Below, in pieces: positions 21,815 through 31,732 of a stretch of 64,000 nt of DNA (position 1 is its first letter; the number at the start of each line of letters is the position of its first letter). Made by a program: the position numbers and the translations under genes. The DNA comes from Scleroderma bovista (lineage: Eukaryota > Basidiomycota > Agaricomycetes > Boletales > Sclerodermataceae): NCBI GenBank assembly GCA_037178675.1, contig JAYMGJ010000105.1, positions 88,258 to 152,257 of the forward strand, read 5' to 3'. The notes beneath the pieces are model-generated. The model ran no database searches, was not told the origin of the DNA, and saw only the letters and a list, made by a program, of their open reading frames with translations.

Positions 21815-24800
21815 GGGGACAACATACCAAACCCATCAAAATCCTACAACTCAATGCAAACCGCAGCAACCCAGTTTGCCACGCTATCTTAAATGCCACG
21901 GTAAATTCAGTTGATATAATTCTCTTGACTGAGCCATGGTTTGGTCATATAGGTAATGACCAGCGCGGCCCAGTAGCGCTAAGTGGATGGAACCCGATCC
22001 TGCCTCTCCAACCAGTCCCCGAAGACCTAGTCCCGCGCACGCTGGCCTACTACAGGCGCAGAGAGGACTTCCACGTCACGCTCCGCTCGGACCTGGTTTC
22101 AGACGCTGACATACAGGTGTTGCAGGTGGACCAGCCGCCGCACCCCCCCACAATCATAGTAAATATGTACAACCAGCGGGCTGGAGACAACAACAACAGC
22201 TGGTCTGTAGACCGTCTCCGTAACATCGCCCTCCCAGAAAATGTCCCGGTAGTCGTGTCCGGCGACTTCAATATGCACCACCCATTGTGGGCCATCGACG
22301 AACCGCAACCCGACCACAGGACGGAGACATTCGTAGAGTGGCTGACGGACAGACACATGACCATGTGCAACGACAAAGGGACACCCACCTTTCTCTCGCA
22401 CTGTGGCAGGGCCACGTCGGTCCTTGATCTCACGTTCGCCAACAACGCCGCACATGCAGCCAACTCTGTCCTCGAATGGAGGGTAGCACCTGAACTAGCA
22501 CACGGATCCGACCACTACCCCTTAATGTGGACAATAGACTATGGAGCGGTGGCACTGGAAAATGTCACAGCCCAGAGGTTCAGGTGGAGAGGGTTGAAAG
22601 ACGACATCCCGAAGAAGTGGAAAACTGCATACAAGTCTGAGGTCGAAGACCGCGCGTGGGCCTTCAGAGGTCTGCATGATGAGAGGCCCTCTGCACTGGC
22701 CCTGGACATCGCGACACAAGAGCTGCACAACGCCGTACAGGCCGCCATGGAGGCACACATTCCCAAGCGGAAAGACAGCATCCGCGCACGCCCGTGGTGG
22801 ACACCGGAGCTGACGCAGGCGTATGACTACTTGCACGACCTGAGAAGGTCGGCCCAAATCTTCCTAAACGTTGTTGAGGAAGAAGCTACCGACACCCTGG
22901 TGCTAATCAAAAGGACCAGGAACAGACTGAAACGTCTCACGAAGGCAGCCAAGAGAAAGTGGATCAACGACGAACTGGAAAAGGCGGCACCAGATGACAT
23001 ATGGGCGTTCACCAAATGGCCCAAAGGTATCCGTCAGTACCCTTCCCCCCCCATCAACCAAGGCCAGGGCCTACCGGCCGCAGTATCACACGAAGGCAAG
23101 TGCAATGCACTTCGTAACACACTGTTCCAACCCCCCCCACCCATCCACGCCGACCCCACAGAACTCGTACATACCCACCCTGACGACATCGCCTGGGAAC
23201 CTGTTTCATATGCAGAAGTCCGTAGAGCGATATTCGCCCCGAACCAACACAAGGCACCAGGCCCCAGTCAGATCAGCTACATGGCTCTCCGGTGGGCGTG
23301 GTCCGCTGACCCCGTCCCGATATTCCTTCTGATCAGCAAGTGCGCCAATGCTGGGTACCACCCCCAGGTATGGAGAAAGACGGTAGCAGTAGCACTACGC
23401 AAGCCGAAGAGACCGGACTACTCCAACCCTCGTGCCTACCGCCTCATTCAACTGGAAGAGTGCCTAGGCAAAGTCCTAGAATCGGTCATCGCCCGCCGCC
23501 TCTCCCACATGATCCACAAACACAACCTAGTCCCCGCTACACAATTCGGAGGCCGCCCAGGTAGCTCAACAGTTGATGCGGCACTCACGTTCACCCACGA
23601 CATAGAAGCAGCCCGCAACCATGGGCTAGTCACTACTAGCCTGACCCTCGACATTAAAGGTTTCTTTGACTATGTTAATCATGACAAACTGACGTCTATC
23701 ATGCGCAGAAAATGGCTACCGCTACCCATGGTCAAGTGGGTGAGCTCGTTCCTGTCGAACAGAGAGGCCGCCATCTGTTTAGATGGTCGCGTATCGGACT
23801 CCAGGCCTGTTGAAAACGGCATCCCACAAGGATCACCCATCTCCCCTGCGCTGTCAATCCTGTATGCATCCCCGGTGTATGAGGAATTTCAGGCGAGACT
23901 AGCCGCAAGATACGTCCACCAAGCGCCACCCTCCGCCAGACTCACCCCCACTACACTCGTCGGCTACATTGACGACGTCAATATGTACAACTCTTCAACC
24001 AGTCTACAACAAAACATAATCGCCCTACATGCTGACTTCGTGACCGTAATGCGCATACTGCACGGTCTTGGCTTCTCAATCGACTTCGTCAAGTGTGAAC
24101 TCACACACTTTACGAGAAAACACAACATCACCTTCCCTGACATCATTCTCCCCGGCCCAGACGGAGACGTCGTTGTGTCCCACCGCGGCACTATGAAGTG
24201 GCTCGGCATCACGTTTGACTCGAAACTGCTCTTCAATGAACACGTAAAAACAGCCACCAACAAAGCTGAAAACATCGCGAAGGGACTGAAGATGCTCGGA
24301 AACACAATCCGAGGCCTACACCAACGACTCCTCCGCACCATATACGGCGCATGTGTACGGAGCGTAATGACATACGCCAGCCCAGTCTGGTGGGACGGTA
24401 AGAAAAAACACGCTAACAAACTTACTAGGGTACAGAACGCCTGCCTCCGCCACATCTGTGCGGCGTTCCGCACCACCCCAATACACGCACTAGAAATAGA
24501 CAGCGCCACCCCCCCAATCCCCCTCGTTCTCGACCGCCTCAGCAGCAACGCCGCTTCAAGAATACACAAGCTAGCGCATACCAACCCCATACACCTCAGA
24601 CTTCCTCGAGAATGGCATGGCTATGATCTTACATACCCAGCACCCGCACTCCCACCAGACAAGTTCCACCCGAGGAGCAGGAAACCCCCCAAAACGACCT
24701 GCCTGACCAGACTTGCTCTGCGCTCCTCACCCGCCATCCCCCACATAGACATCTTCGCCATCTCCCCATGGTCTCACACCATAGCCACGTTCTCACCCCG

Positions 24801-25821
24801 CCTATCAATCAGAAGTACAAACTACGAAGACGACAAAGAGAAAGCCGCCGAAGCTCACATCAAGTACGTCCGCGGCTTCCAGTCGGACCCGCTGCATATC
24901 CTGGCCTATTCAGACGGCTCTCTGCGCAAAGACGACACCGGCCAACAAAGCGCAGGAGCTGGGTGGATAGGATACCACGGCCTGCACAACATCTTCCAGG
25001 GCTCCAAACCCCTGGGACCGTGCGTGGAAATCTACGACGCGGAAGCCACTGCCATCAACGCTGCACTAAAGGCCGCCATCGACTACGCAACGGAACACAA
25101 CGTCACACACATCCACATCTTCGCTGACAACCAGGCTGCCGTACAAACCGCGTTTGACGTCGTACCGGGATCGTCACAGCATGTCAACCTCCACACCCGC
25201 TCCCTCATAATCTCCTTCCTCGAATCCTCAAACCAACATTATGTCGAAATCGCATGGACGCCTGGACATAAAAAGATCGTTGGTAATGAACGTGCGGACA
25301 CGCTAGCGAAAGCAGCGACAGAAATCGCAGTGGAAACCCCACCCATATCCCTCTCCCACGAGAAAGCGCAGTCCCGCCAACACCTTATCACGTCTTGGAC
25401 AACGGAGTGGCACAAACAACTCCAGCGCCCAAGCGCATTGGTGCAAGCCAATAGATTCGCGCCAGCCCTGAAGCCCCGGGAACACTTCACCCACACACCC
25501 CGCAACCTATACGGCCGCCTCATCCAATCCCGCACAGGCCACGCCTTTATGGGCGAATACTACAACAAACACGTCCCCACAGAAGACCAGTCCTGCCCTT
25601 GCGGCGAACCCATACAATCACGCGACCACATCCTCGCCGCATGCCCCACCTACGAAGATCAACGCCAAACCCTCAAGAAAGCATCGGAGGATCTAGTCAC
25701 GTCAGACATTCTTGGCACCAAGGACGGCATCGATGCACTCATAAGCTTCTTACGAACAACCAACGCGTTCAAAAAACAAACCCCTCCCGCGCCACCCGAA
25801 GTACCTCCAGTACCACAATGA
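21811..25821 (+). CDS. LINE ORF2 (APE endonuclease - reverse transcriptase - RNase H)
   Basis: An uninterrupted 1336-aa polyprotein. The N-terminal APE-type endonuclease shows LNANRSNP, LLTEPWFG, SGDFNMHHP (about residue 150) and GSDHYPLMW (about 232). The reverse transcriptase has LDIKGFFDYVNHDKL, NGIPQGSPISPALSILYA and the catalytic YIDD (about 719-722). RNase H is marked by AYSDGS (about 1031), a Glu in DAEATAINAAL, FADNQA and WTPGHKKIVGNERAD. A terminal CCHC motif (CPCGEPIQSRDHILAAC, about 1261) completes it. The protein nicks target DNA and primes reverse transcription there. All visible catalytic residues are present. Translation probably depends on re-initiation at the ATGA overlap with ORF1. 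Confidence 0.93.
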   Translation: MRGQHTKPIKILQLNANRSNPVCHAILNATVNSVDIILLTEPWFGHIGNDQRGPVALSGWNPILPLQPVPEDLVPRTLAYYRRREDFHVTLRSDLVSDADIQVLQVDQPPHPPTIIVNMYNQRAGDNNNSWSVDRLRNIALPENVPVVVSGDFNMHHPLWAIDEPQPDHRTETFVEWLTDRHMTMCNDKGTPTFLSHCGRATSVLDLTFANNAAHAANSVLEWRVAPELAHGSDHYPLMWTIDYGAVALENVTAQRFRWRGLKDDIPKKWKTAYKSEVEDRAWAFRGLHDERPSALALDIATQELHNAVQAAMEAHIPKRKDSIRARPWWTPELTQAYDYLHDLRRSAQIFLNVVEEEATDTLVLIKRTRNRLKRLTKAAKRKWINDELEKAAPDDIWAFTKWPKGIRQYPSPPINQGQGLPAAVSHEGKCNALRNTLFQPPPPIHADPTELVHTHPDDIAWEPVSYAEVRRAIFAPNQHKAPGPSQISYMALRWAWSADPVPIFLLISKCANAGYHPQVWRKTVAVALRKPKRPDYSNPRAYRLIQLEECLGKVLESVIARRLSHMIHKHNLVPATQFGGRPGSSTVDAALTFTHDIEAARNHGLVTTSLTLDIKGFFDYVNHDKLTSIMRRKWLPLPMVKWVSSFLSNREAAICLDGRVSDSRPVENGIPQGSPISPALSILYASPVYEEFQARLAARYVHQAPPSARLTPTTLVGYIDDVNMYNSSTSLQQNIIALHADFVTVMRILHGLGFSIDFVKCELTHFTRKHNITFPDIILPGPDGDVVVSHRGTMKWLGITFDSKLLFNEHVKTATNKAENIAKGLKMLGNTIRGLHQRLLRTIYGACVRSVMTYASPVWWDGKKKHANKLTRVQNACLRHICAAFRTTPIHALEIDSATPPIPLVLDRLSSNAASRIHKLAHTNPIHLRLPREWHGYDLTYPAPALPPDKFHPRSRKPPKTTCLTRLALRSSPAIPHIDIFAISPWSHTIATFSPRLSIRSTNYEDDKEKAAEAHIKYVRGFQSDPLHILAYSDGSLRKDDTGQQSAGAGWIGYHGLHNIFQGSKPLGPCVEIYDAEATAINAALKAAIDYATEHNVTHIHIFADNQAAVQTAFDVVPGSSQHVNLHTRSLIISFLESSNQHYVEIAWTPGHKKIVGNERADTLAKAATEIAVETPPISLSHEKAQSRQHLITSWTTEWHKQLQRPSALVQANRFAPALKPREHFTHTPRNLYGRLIQSRTGHAFMGEYYNKHVPTEDQSCPCGEPIQSRDHILAACPTYEDQRQTLKKASEDLVTSDILGTKDGIDALISFLRTTNAFKKQTPPAPPEVPPVPQ

Positions 25822-25985
25822 GACTTCACTGACCCCCTCTTCTAGGACACGATCAACACCGCGTAGCTCCCTCAAGCTGCCAGCGCGCCCAAAGCAGCAA
25901 CCCCCCCGCCCCTCCCGAAGTATCTTCAACACAACGCTGTCACCATACTGACCCCCTTTTTCCCCTCTAGGATATGTTCATACCC
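25790..25985 (+). repeat. Imperfect duplication across the LINE ORF2 end and 3' UTR
   Basis: The text around 25790-25855 (cccgaagtacctccag, then actgaccccctcttctagga) recurs at about 25908-25975 (cccgaagtatcttcaa, then actgacccccttt...ctctagga). The copies span the ORF2 stop codon and are about 118 nt apart. They may mark the 3' structure recognised by the reverse transcriptase. Confidence 0.6.
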
Positions 25986-26185
25986 ATTAGACCAAATCAT
26001 CCATCACACGCAACCGGAGTGCCCTCCGAGGATACCCAACAAGACTACATACATAGCTGTCCTACAAATATACGTTATACATAATATCTTAGTTCCCCAA
26101 ATACGATACTCTCCTACGGCCTGTGGCACCGCGTCTTAGCACTGTTTGTTTGCTTGCAGCGGTATACAAATTTGGAATTCTCTCT

Positions 26186-26200
26186 CTCGGAGCGCGGATC
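26186..26200 (+). repeat. LINE target-site duplication, right copy
   Basis: Second copy of ctcggagcgcggatc, directly after the LINE 3' end (…aatttggaattctct). See the left copy at 20155-20169. Confidence 0.85.
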
Positions 26201-26654
26201 GTTTCTTTGTTGCCTTTCTAGTCTCACTCGTTCCTTGTAACATGTATAGGTTACTCTTGTACTGTCCAACAATACCTTACACTCTTATCCTCGATTCTGC
26301 AATTCTCACAGGTTCTATAGGCCCCCTGAAGCTCCCTACAAGGTCCAGCCACCCAGATCCACCCTCAAATAGGCAAACTTTTGGGGTCGAGTACATAGGC
26401 ATGATGAACTAACATTACGGCCGACTAAGTACGCCATGTACAATATGCCCCGGACAGCGGTCACCCAGTTTGTGGTAGCATTGAAACGGCGATCGAAAAT
26501 CTCTTATTTGCAGTTTGCAGTAGCCTACACTAAGTTAGTGAGCCCACCAACAGGGCACAATGTTGAAACGGAGAAGGAAACGTCAGAGGTTCAAAAAAGC
26601 GTTACGGTTTTCCAGTTGCAGTGGGCTTGTTTTAAACTTGTTTTACATAAACAA
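26201..26654. other. Flank between LINE and F-box duplication
   Basis: Before the LINE inserted, this sequence continued directly from 20169. It holds only short frames (88 and 90 codons) with no motif. I see no gene. Confidence 0.4.
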
Positions 26655-28590
26655 AATGGTAGGAGACATCATTTCAACGGAGATAATAAGCTAAGTAACC
26701 GGTTATAATGCACAGATGTACGTGGGTGTGGCGTCCGCATATTAGGTGTAGTATAAAGCCAGTCAGAACATAAAAACATCATCATTCAGAAGTCGAGGGG
26801 GCTCCGTTATCTATTACTAATTGTGATTCACGATTAGGGAGAAGGGACGATAACTCTGGTAATTCCTAGGCCATAGAAGTAAGTAAAGTGACGGGTTTCA
26901 TAATGACAGCAATGCATACCAACTGCGATAGAGAAGACGATGACAACGACAGATCCACCAGCGTCCGGAGTGGAACTCCCGGTATATCCAAGAGGCAAAT
27001 CCCCCCTAGTAATTCATAGACGGTCAAAAAGGGGCTAGGATCTATGACCTCTTCCGTGAAGCCTTGATCAACACGATCAAACAGAAATTGGCAATCAGTG
27101 AATACGGCATTTAACATCGGTCGACCTGCCAACTTTCGCTGCTCTAGCCACTGTACAAGATCTTCAATGAAGGGTGAATCAGAGTAAATTATCATATCAC
27201 AGAGCGTCAGGGATTTTAACACCTCCCAGTGGTCTGCAGAGCGTAAGCCGCCCACGTTCGTCCTGAAGAGATCCAGAGGTATAGCCATAGTGTGCATCTC
27301 CACGTGATGCAGGTTTGGGAATACCAAGAATACAACCTCAGCATCATCAACTCCCAAGGTATAAGATGGGGCTTGCAACACAAGACGTTGGACATGGCAG
27401 AATTTGGATTCGAACCCATGGAAGACGGTGGATGGCCAGTCAGTTAGATGGACAGCAGTGAAGTGCAAATACAAGAGTTGGGGAGCGACAAGGGCCGAAA
27501 TTAGTCCTCTCGGATGCCTAACCTTGAGTGTAAGCGATGTTAGGAATGGCAGAGAGATGCTATCTGGTTGAAGTGAAGGATAATCGGAACACTCAATATT
27601 GAGAGTGGTCAAATTCTGAGATGACAGTAAGGACGGGAGTACCACTGGTCCAAAATGGCCATGAGAGAACCGTAATGAGAGATTTGTGATTATTTGGCCA
27701 GGAGGGAAGTCATCCATGGGAATGAGGGGCCAGAGCTCCAGGCTTTTCAGAGAGGGGGCGTTTTCTGGCCTTAAGAAAGCGGGGTACTGCATATTTCCAT
27801 TGGATATGATAATAGTGTGGAGGAGAGAAGGGAACTTCAAGAGATTGATTTTGTCTAGGATGACTCGCATGCATTCGTGACTATTCATGCGGATAACAAG
27901 TGTACGCCAGCGATAGACATGCGGTACGATGACATCGATAAAGGAAGAAAGTTCAGCAGGTGTTCTCCAAAATTGAATGGTGATGTGCAATGGATACTGC
28001 CGACTCCTTGCCACCTGTGCCCTCAGGAGGGACATATTCGTCCAACTAGGGTTGAGGTCAATATTACTCCAAAAATTCGGAAAGGAGAGGATGATGTCTC
28101 TCCAAGCGCGTGACACCCTTGCCAGTTCCCTTATTATATAGTCACAAAAAGGAAAATATGCGAGTTCGAGCACATAGAAAATGATCTCGGGGGGAAGGGA
28201 ACCGATGGGGGATGGCTTGGTGCGTACGAGATCCTCTAGCCTAGACTTATGGGCTTCAATTGCCACGCGAACGCTGGAAAGCCGTTCGTGAAGGTCGCGC
28301 TCTTCCTTCTCTAGTCGCGCCAATTCAGACCGCACTTGAGCCAATTCATCCATGACTATTGTGTCCCGCAGAGCAACGTTGCTTGGCAGTCTGTTGACTA
28401 GAGCATCGACCATTCACATCTAGGTTAGTTTTCTATGTGACCATCGAACTAGACATCACATACCTGTTGATATGTTTCCGTTTGTCTCCTCTAGGTAGAC
28501 CAAAGACTCGATGGAAGATAATCGTTCCCTTCTGACTACGTTGTTGGCTTGTTGGCTTGGCAGTTAACCCAATATTCGTGAGAACGTATT
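26655..28590. repeat. Tandem duplication unit A (F-box gene plus flanks)
   Basis: This unit aligns along its whole length with 29450-31370, beginning at the shared gacatcatt...ggagataat text and ending after the shared ccaaagactcga and attcgtgagaacg text. The offset is about 2.78 kb. Both coding and flanking sequence are conserved. Confidence 0.85.
26866..28413 (-). CDS. F-box protein with N-terminal coiled coil, paralogue A
   Basis: A single-exon 515-aa protein. Residues about 20-65 form a charged coiled coil (ELAQVRSELARLEKEERD and on). The F-box follows at about 72-90 (IGSLPPEIIFYVLELA), then an RVSRAW motif and a leucine-rich C-terminal part with LRR-like spacing (SLKSLELWPL, NLTTLNIEC, LTSLTLKV). 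This is the common Agaricomycete F-box layout, thought to present unknown substrates to SCF ubiquitin ligase. The last 15 residues differ completely from paralogue B because of a small indel near 26890. Start ATG 28413 is supported by the same position in paralogue B. Confidence 0.85.
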   Translation of the reverse strand: MVDALVNRLPSNVALRDTIVMDELAQVRSELARLEKEERDLHERLSSVRVAIEAHKSRLEDLVRTKPSPIGSLPPEIIFYVLELAYFPFCDYIIRELARVSRAWRDIILSFPNFWSNIDLNPSWTNMSLLRAQVARSRQYPLHITIQFWRTPAELSSFIDVIVPHVYRWRTLVIRMNSHECMRVILDKINLLKFPSLLHTIIISNGNMQYPAFLRPENAPSLKSLELWPLIPMDDFPPGQIITNLSLRFSHGHFGPVVLPSLLSSQNLTTLNIECSDYPSLQPDSISLPFLTSLTLKVRHPRGLISALVAPQLLYLHFTAVHLTDWPSTVFHGFESKFCHVQRLVLQAPSYTLGVDDAEVVFLVFPNLHHVEMHTMAIPLDLFRTNVGGLRSADHWEVLKSLTLCDMIIYSDSPFIEDLVQWLEQRKLAGRPMLNAVFTDCQFLFDRVDQGFTEEVIDPSPFLTVYELLGGICLLDIPGVPLRTLVDLSLSSSSLSQLVCIAVIMKPVTLLTSMA

Positions 28591-29449
28591 GAGCTTTTTG
28601 GACAAACACCCAGCACGACGTTGACCACACTGCAAGTCCACTAGAAAAAGGCCGTCGTTGACGGCGAGACAGGCTATGGTCTCTGTCAACCCAAAATTCG
28701 TCACATCGGGCTCTATCTCATTTTGACAACAAAGCCAAACAACGCTCTCTTTATTCCGCTGGTTGCACAAGCACTTCAGCCCAGAAGGTGCACATATCAA
28801 TTCGAACGGTCCGCTACGTGGCACCCACCGAGGCAAGAACAGCGGCTTGGCGGGCGATCCGATCTGGATAAGTGCCTCGACGCGCTAGACCCTTCAACTC
28901 TTCCTCCACCATTCCCAGTCATAGACGTCCGCTTTCTTCGGATGACTACAGACTCTCCCAGTATTCATTTAGACACATACACTGGCACGTACTATACAAT
29001 GCACATGCTAGCAATCCCCTTCCCTCCAGGCTCCTTACCCCGTAATCATTATACAATGTTGGACTGTTCTCATATCGTGTCCTGCGCGTCTCCATTCCTC
29101 TTCAAGTCTCGCACTTGGAGTTTTACTAAACACACCTCATATTTTGTGGGCATCGTCTGCGTTTGCATTCTAAACAATGTGGTATATCTCCGATAGTACT
29201 CAGATTCGCCCTTTACTACTAATTAAATGATCAGTGTGCCCATCATGTACTTGTCCAAGACTTCAAGCTCTCTGCCAAGATAAAATTCGGACTCGAGCAC
29301 GTTGCCATGTGATGCCAAAAGCTGGGCTGTGGCATAGGTTTGGGGCATGGAAGCGCAGGTTGGCATGTTTGAATAACCAATGAGCTTGGAGGGGTGCCTG
29401 ATAGGAGATGCTTGGATCGACCACTTGCAGTTTGACAACATTCACTCAC
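28591..29449. other. Spacer between the F-box paralogues
   Basis: Contains a 157-codon plus-strand frame (28723-29196) with no recognisable motif and an antisense 93-codon frame at 29243-29524. I do not call a gene, though the plus frame could be a lineage-specific protein. Confidence 0.35.
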
Positions 29450-31370
29450 ATGATGGGAGACATCATTGCAATGGAGATAATGGATTATAATGCACAGATG
29501 TACGTGGGTGTGACGTCCGCACATTAGGTGTATAAAGCCGGTCAGGACACAGTAAAAACATCGTCATTGGGAAGTCGAGGGAGCTCCGTTATCTATTACT
29601 AATTGTGAACGATTAGGGAGAAGGGGCGATAACTCTGGTAAGTTCTAGGTCATGGAAGTAAGTAAAGTGATGGGGTTTCACGATGACAGCAATGCATACC
29701 AACTGCGATAGAGAAGACGATGACAGTGACAGATGCACCAGCGCCCGGAGTGAAACTCCCGGTATATCCAAGAGGCAAATCCCCCCTAGTAATTCATAGA
29801 CGGCCAAAAGGGGGCTAGGATCTGGGACGTCTTCCGAGAAGTCTTGGTCAGCACGATCAAACAAAAATTTGCAATCAGTGAATATGACATTTAACATCGG
29901 TCGACCTGCCAACTTTCGCTGCTCTAACCACTGTACAAGATCTTCAATGAGGGGTGACTCAGAGTAAATTATCATATCACGGAGCGTCAGGGATTTTAAC
30001 ACCTCCCAGTCGTCTGCAGGGCGTATGCCGCCCACGTTCGTCCTGAAGAGATCCAGAGGCATATCCATAGTGCACATCTCCATGTGATACAGGTTTGGGA
30101 ATACCGAGAATACAACTTCAGTATCCTCAACTCCCAAGATAGAAGATGGGGCATGCAACACAAGACGTTGGACATGGCAAAATTTGGATTCGAATCCATG
30201 GAAGACGGTGGATGGCCAGTCAGTTAGATGGACAGCAGTGAAGTGCAAATACAAGAGTTGGGGAGCGACAAGGGCCGAAATTAGTCCTCTCGGATGCCTG
30301 ACCTTGAGTGTAAGTGATGTTAGGAATGGCAGAGAGATGCTATCTGGTTGAAGTGAAGGATAATCAGAACACTCAAAATTGAGAGTGGTCAGATTCTGAG
30401 ATGACAGCAAAGACGGGAGTATCATTGGTCCGAAATGGCCATGAGAGAACCGTAATGAGAGATTTGTGATTATTTGGCCAGGAGGGAAGTCATCCATGGG
30501 AATGAGGGGCCAGAGCTCCAGGCTTTTCAGAGAGGGGGCGTTTTCTGGCCGTAAGAAAGCGGGGTACTGCATATTTTCATTGACTATGATAGTAGTGTGG
30601 AGGAGAGAAGGGAACTTCAAGTGATTGATTTTGTCTAGGATGACTTGCATGCATTCGCGACTCTTCATGCGGATATCAAGTATACGCCAGCGATAGACAT
30701 GCGGTACGATGACATCGATAAAGGAAGAAAGTTCAGCAGGTGTGCTCCAATATTGAATGGTGATGCGCAGTGGATACTGACGACTCCTTGCCATCTGTGC
30801 CCTCAGGAAGGACATATTCGTGCGATAAGGGTCGAGGTCAACATTACTCCAAAAGTTCGGAAAGGAGAGGATGATGTTTTTCCAAGCGCGTGACACCCTT
30901 GCCAGCTCCCTTATTCTATAGCCACAAAAAGGAAAATCTGCGAGTTCGAGCACATAGAAAATGATCTCGGGGGGAAGGGAACCGATGGGGGCTGGCTTGG
31001 TGCGTACGAGATCCTCTAGCCTAGACTTATGGGCTTTAATTGCCACACGAACGCTGGAAAGCCGTTCGTGAAGGTCGCGCTCTTCCTTCTCTAGTCGCGC
31101 CAATTCAGATCGCACTTGAGCCAGTTCATCCATGACTATTGTGTCCCGCAGAGCAACGTTGCTTGATGATCCGTTGACTGGAGCATCGACCATTCACATC
31201 TAGGTTAGTTTTCTATGTGACCATCGAACTAAACATCACATACTTGTTGATACGTTTCCGTTAGTCTCCTCTAGGCAGACCAAAGACTCGACGGAAGGTA
31301 ATCGCTCCTTTCTGACCACGTTGTTGACTTGTTACCTTGCTTGGCAAGGTCAATTCGTGAGAACGTCACA
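29450..31370. repeat. Tandem duplication unit B (F-box gene plus flanks)
   Basis: Second unit of the duplication described for 26655-28590. The copies are in direct orientation. Confidence 0.85.
29613..31193 (-). CDS. F-box protein with N-terminal coiled coil, paralogue B
   Basis: A single-exon 526-aa protein nearly identical to paralogue A through the coiled coil, F-box (IGSLPPEIIFYVLELADFP) and leucine-rich region. Substitutions are scattered, and several lie in the putative ligand-binding half (for example RITIQYWSTPAELS against HITIQFWRTPAELS). After IAVIVKP the frame differs from A, giving the longer tail HHFTYFHDLELTRVIAPSP. Both frames are fully open, so both copies may be functional. 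Confidence 0.85.
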   Translation of the reverse strand: MVDAPVNGSSSNVALRDTIVMDELAQVRSELARLEKEERDLHERLSSVRVAIKAHKSRLEDLVRTKPAPIGSLPPEIIFYVLELADFPFCGYRIRELARVSRAWKNIILSFPNFWSNVDLDPYRTNMSFLRAQMARSRQYPLRITIQYWSTPAELSSFIDVIVPHVYRWRILDIRMKSRECMQVILDKINHLKFPSLLHTTIIVNENMQYPAFLRPENAPSLKSLELWPLIPMDDFPPGQIITNLSLRFSHGHFGPMILPSLLSSQNLTTLNFECSDYPSLQPDSISLPFLTSLTLKVRHPRGLISALVAPQLLYLHFTAVHLTDWPSTVFHGFESKFCHVQRLVLHAPSSILGVEDTEVVFSVFPNLYHMEMCTMDMPLDLFRTNVGGIRPADDWEVLKSLTLRDMIIYSESPLIEDLVQWLEQRKLAGRPMLNVIFTDCKFLFDRADQDFSEDVPDPSPLLAVYELLGGICLLDIPGVSLRALVHLSLSSSSLSQLVCIAVIVKPHHFTYFHDLELTRVIAPSP

Positions 31371-31732
31371 TTGAACTTTGACAAACAACATTGGTTGGCC
31401 ACCGGCGAGCCACTTCAAGGATCCTTGGGACGACGTTAACTCTTGATCGACCACCGCCATCCTTGCTTCAATCAAAGAAACACATAGTCCTTCACTGCAC
31501 AAGGCTTATTCATTTAGACGCGTACGCGTACTACGCTAGATATTAGCTACTGCGACACTCTCCCCCTGTTCATTCTTGAACGGATCTCGAATCTCGTCCT
31601 GCAGGTTTCCGGGGGGGATGGCTTGGGGAGGGGTCGTTACTTGTGTCCTTGTAGTAAGTGCATATTGTCATGAGTACATGTGACTTGTTAATCTACTATT
31701 AGTAATGAATGCACTACGATGAATCCTAAATG

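Larger units (their letters stand above)
20170..26185 (+). mobile_element. Full-length Tad-like non-LTR retrotransposon (LINE)
   Basis: A 6.0-kb element bounded by a 15-bp direct repeat. It has a short 5' UTR (20170-20242), two long intact ORFs and a 3' UTR of about 360 nt without a clear poly(A) tail. An ORF1 with zinc knuckles and an ORF2 carrying APE endonuclease, reverse transcriptase, RNase H and a C-terminal zinc motif are the architecture of the fungal Tad clade within the I superfamily. Both ORFs being open over 1,859 codons suggests recent insertion. The insertion sits just downstream of the zinc-finger gene. Confidence 0.9.

Noticed and set aside
22050..25535. Several minus-strand frames of 80-208 codons across LINE ORF2
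   Set aside because: They are shadows of the intact 1336-codon ORF2 and carry no motifs.
27406..27417. ggattcgaaccc looks like the T-arm (B box) of a tRNA gene
   Set aside because: It lies inside the F-box coding sequence, the paralogue shares the protein but not an acceptor stem or anticodon arm, and no cloverleaf can be drawn.
28723..29196. 157-codon plus-strand frame between the F-box paralogues
   Set aside because: No family motif, no splice support and not conserved in the other duplication spacer; kept as unassigned.
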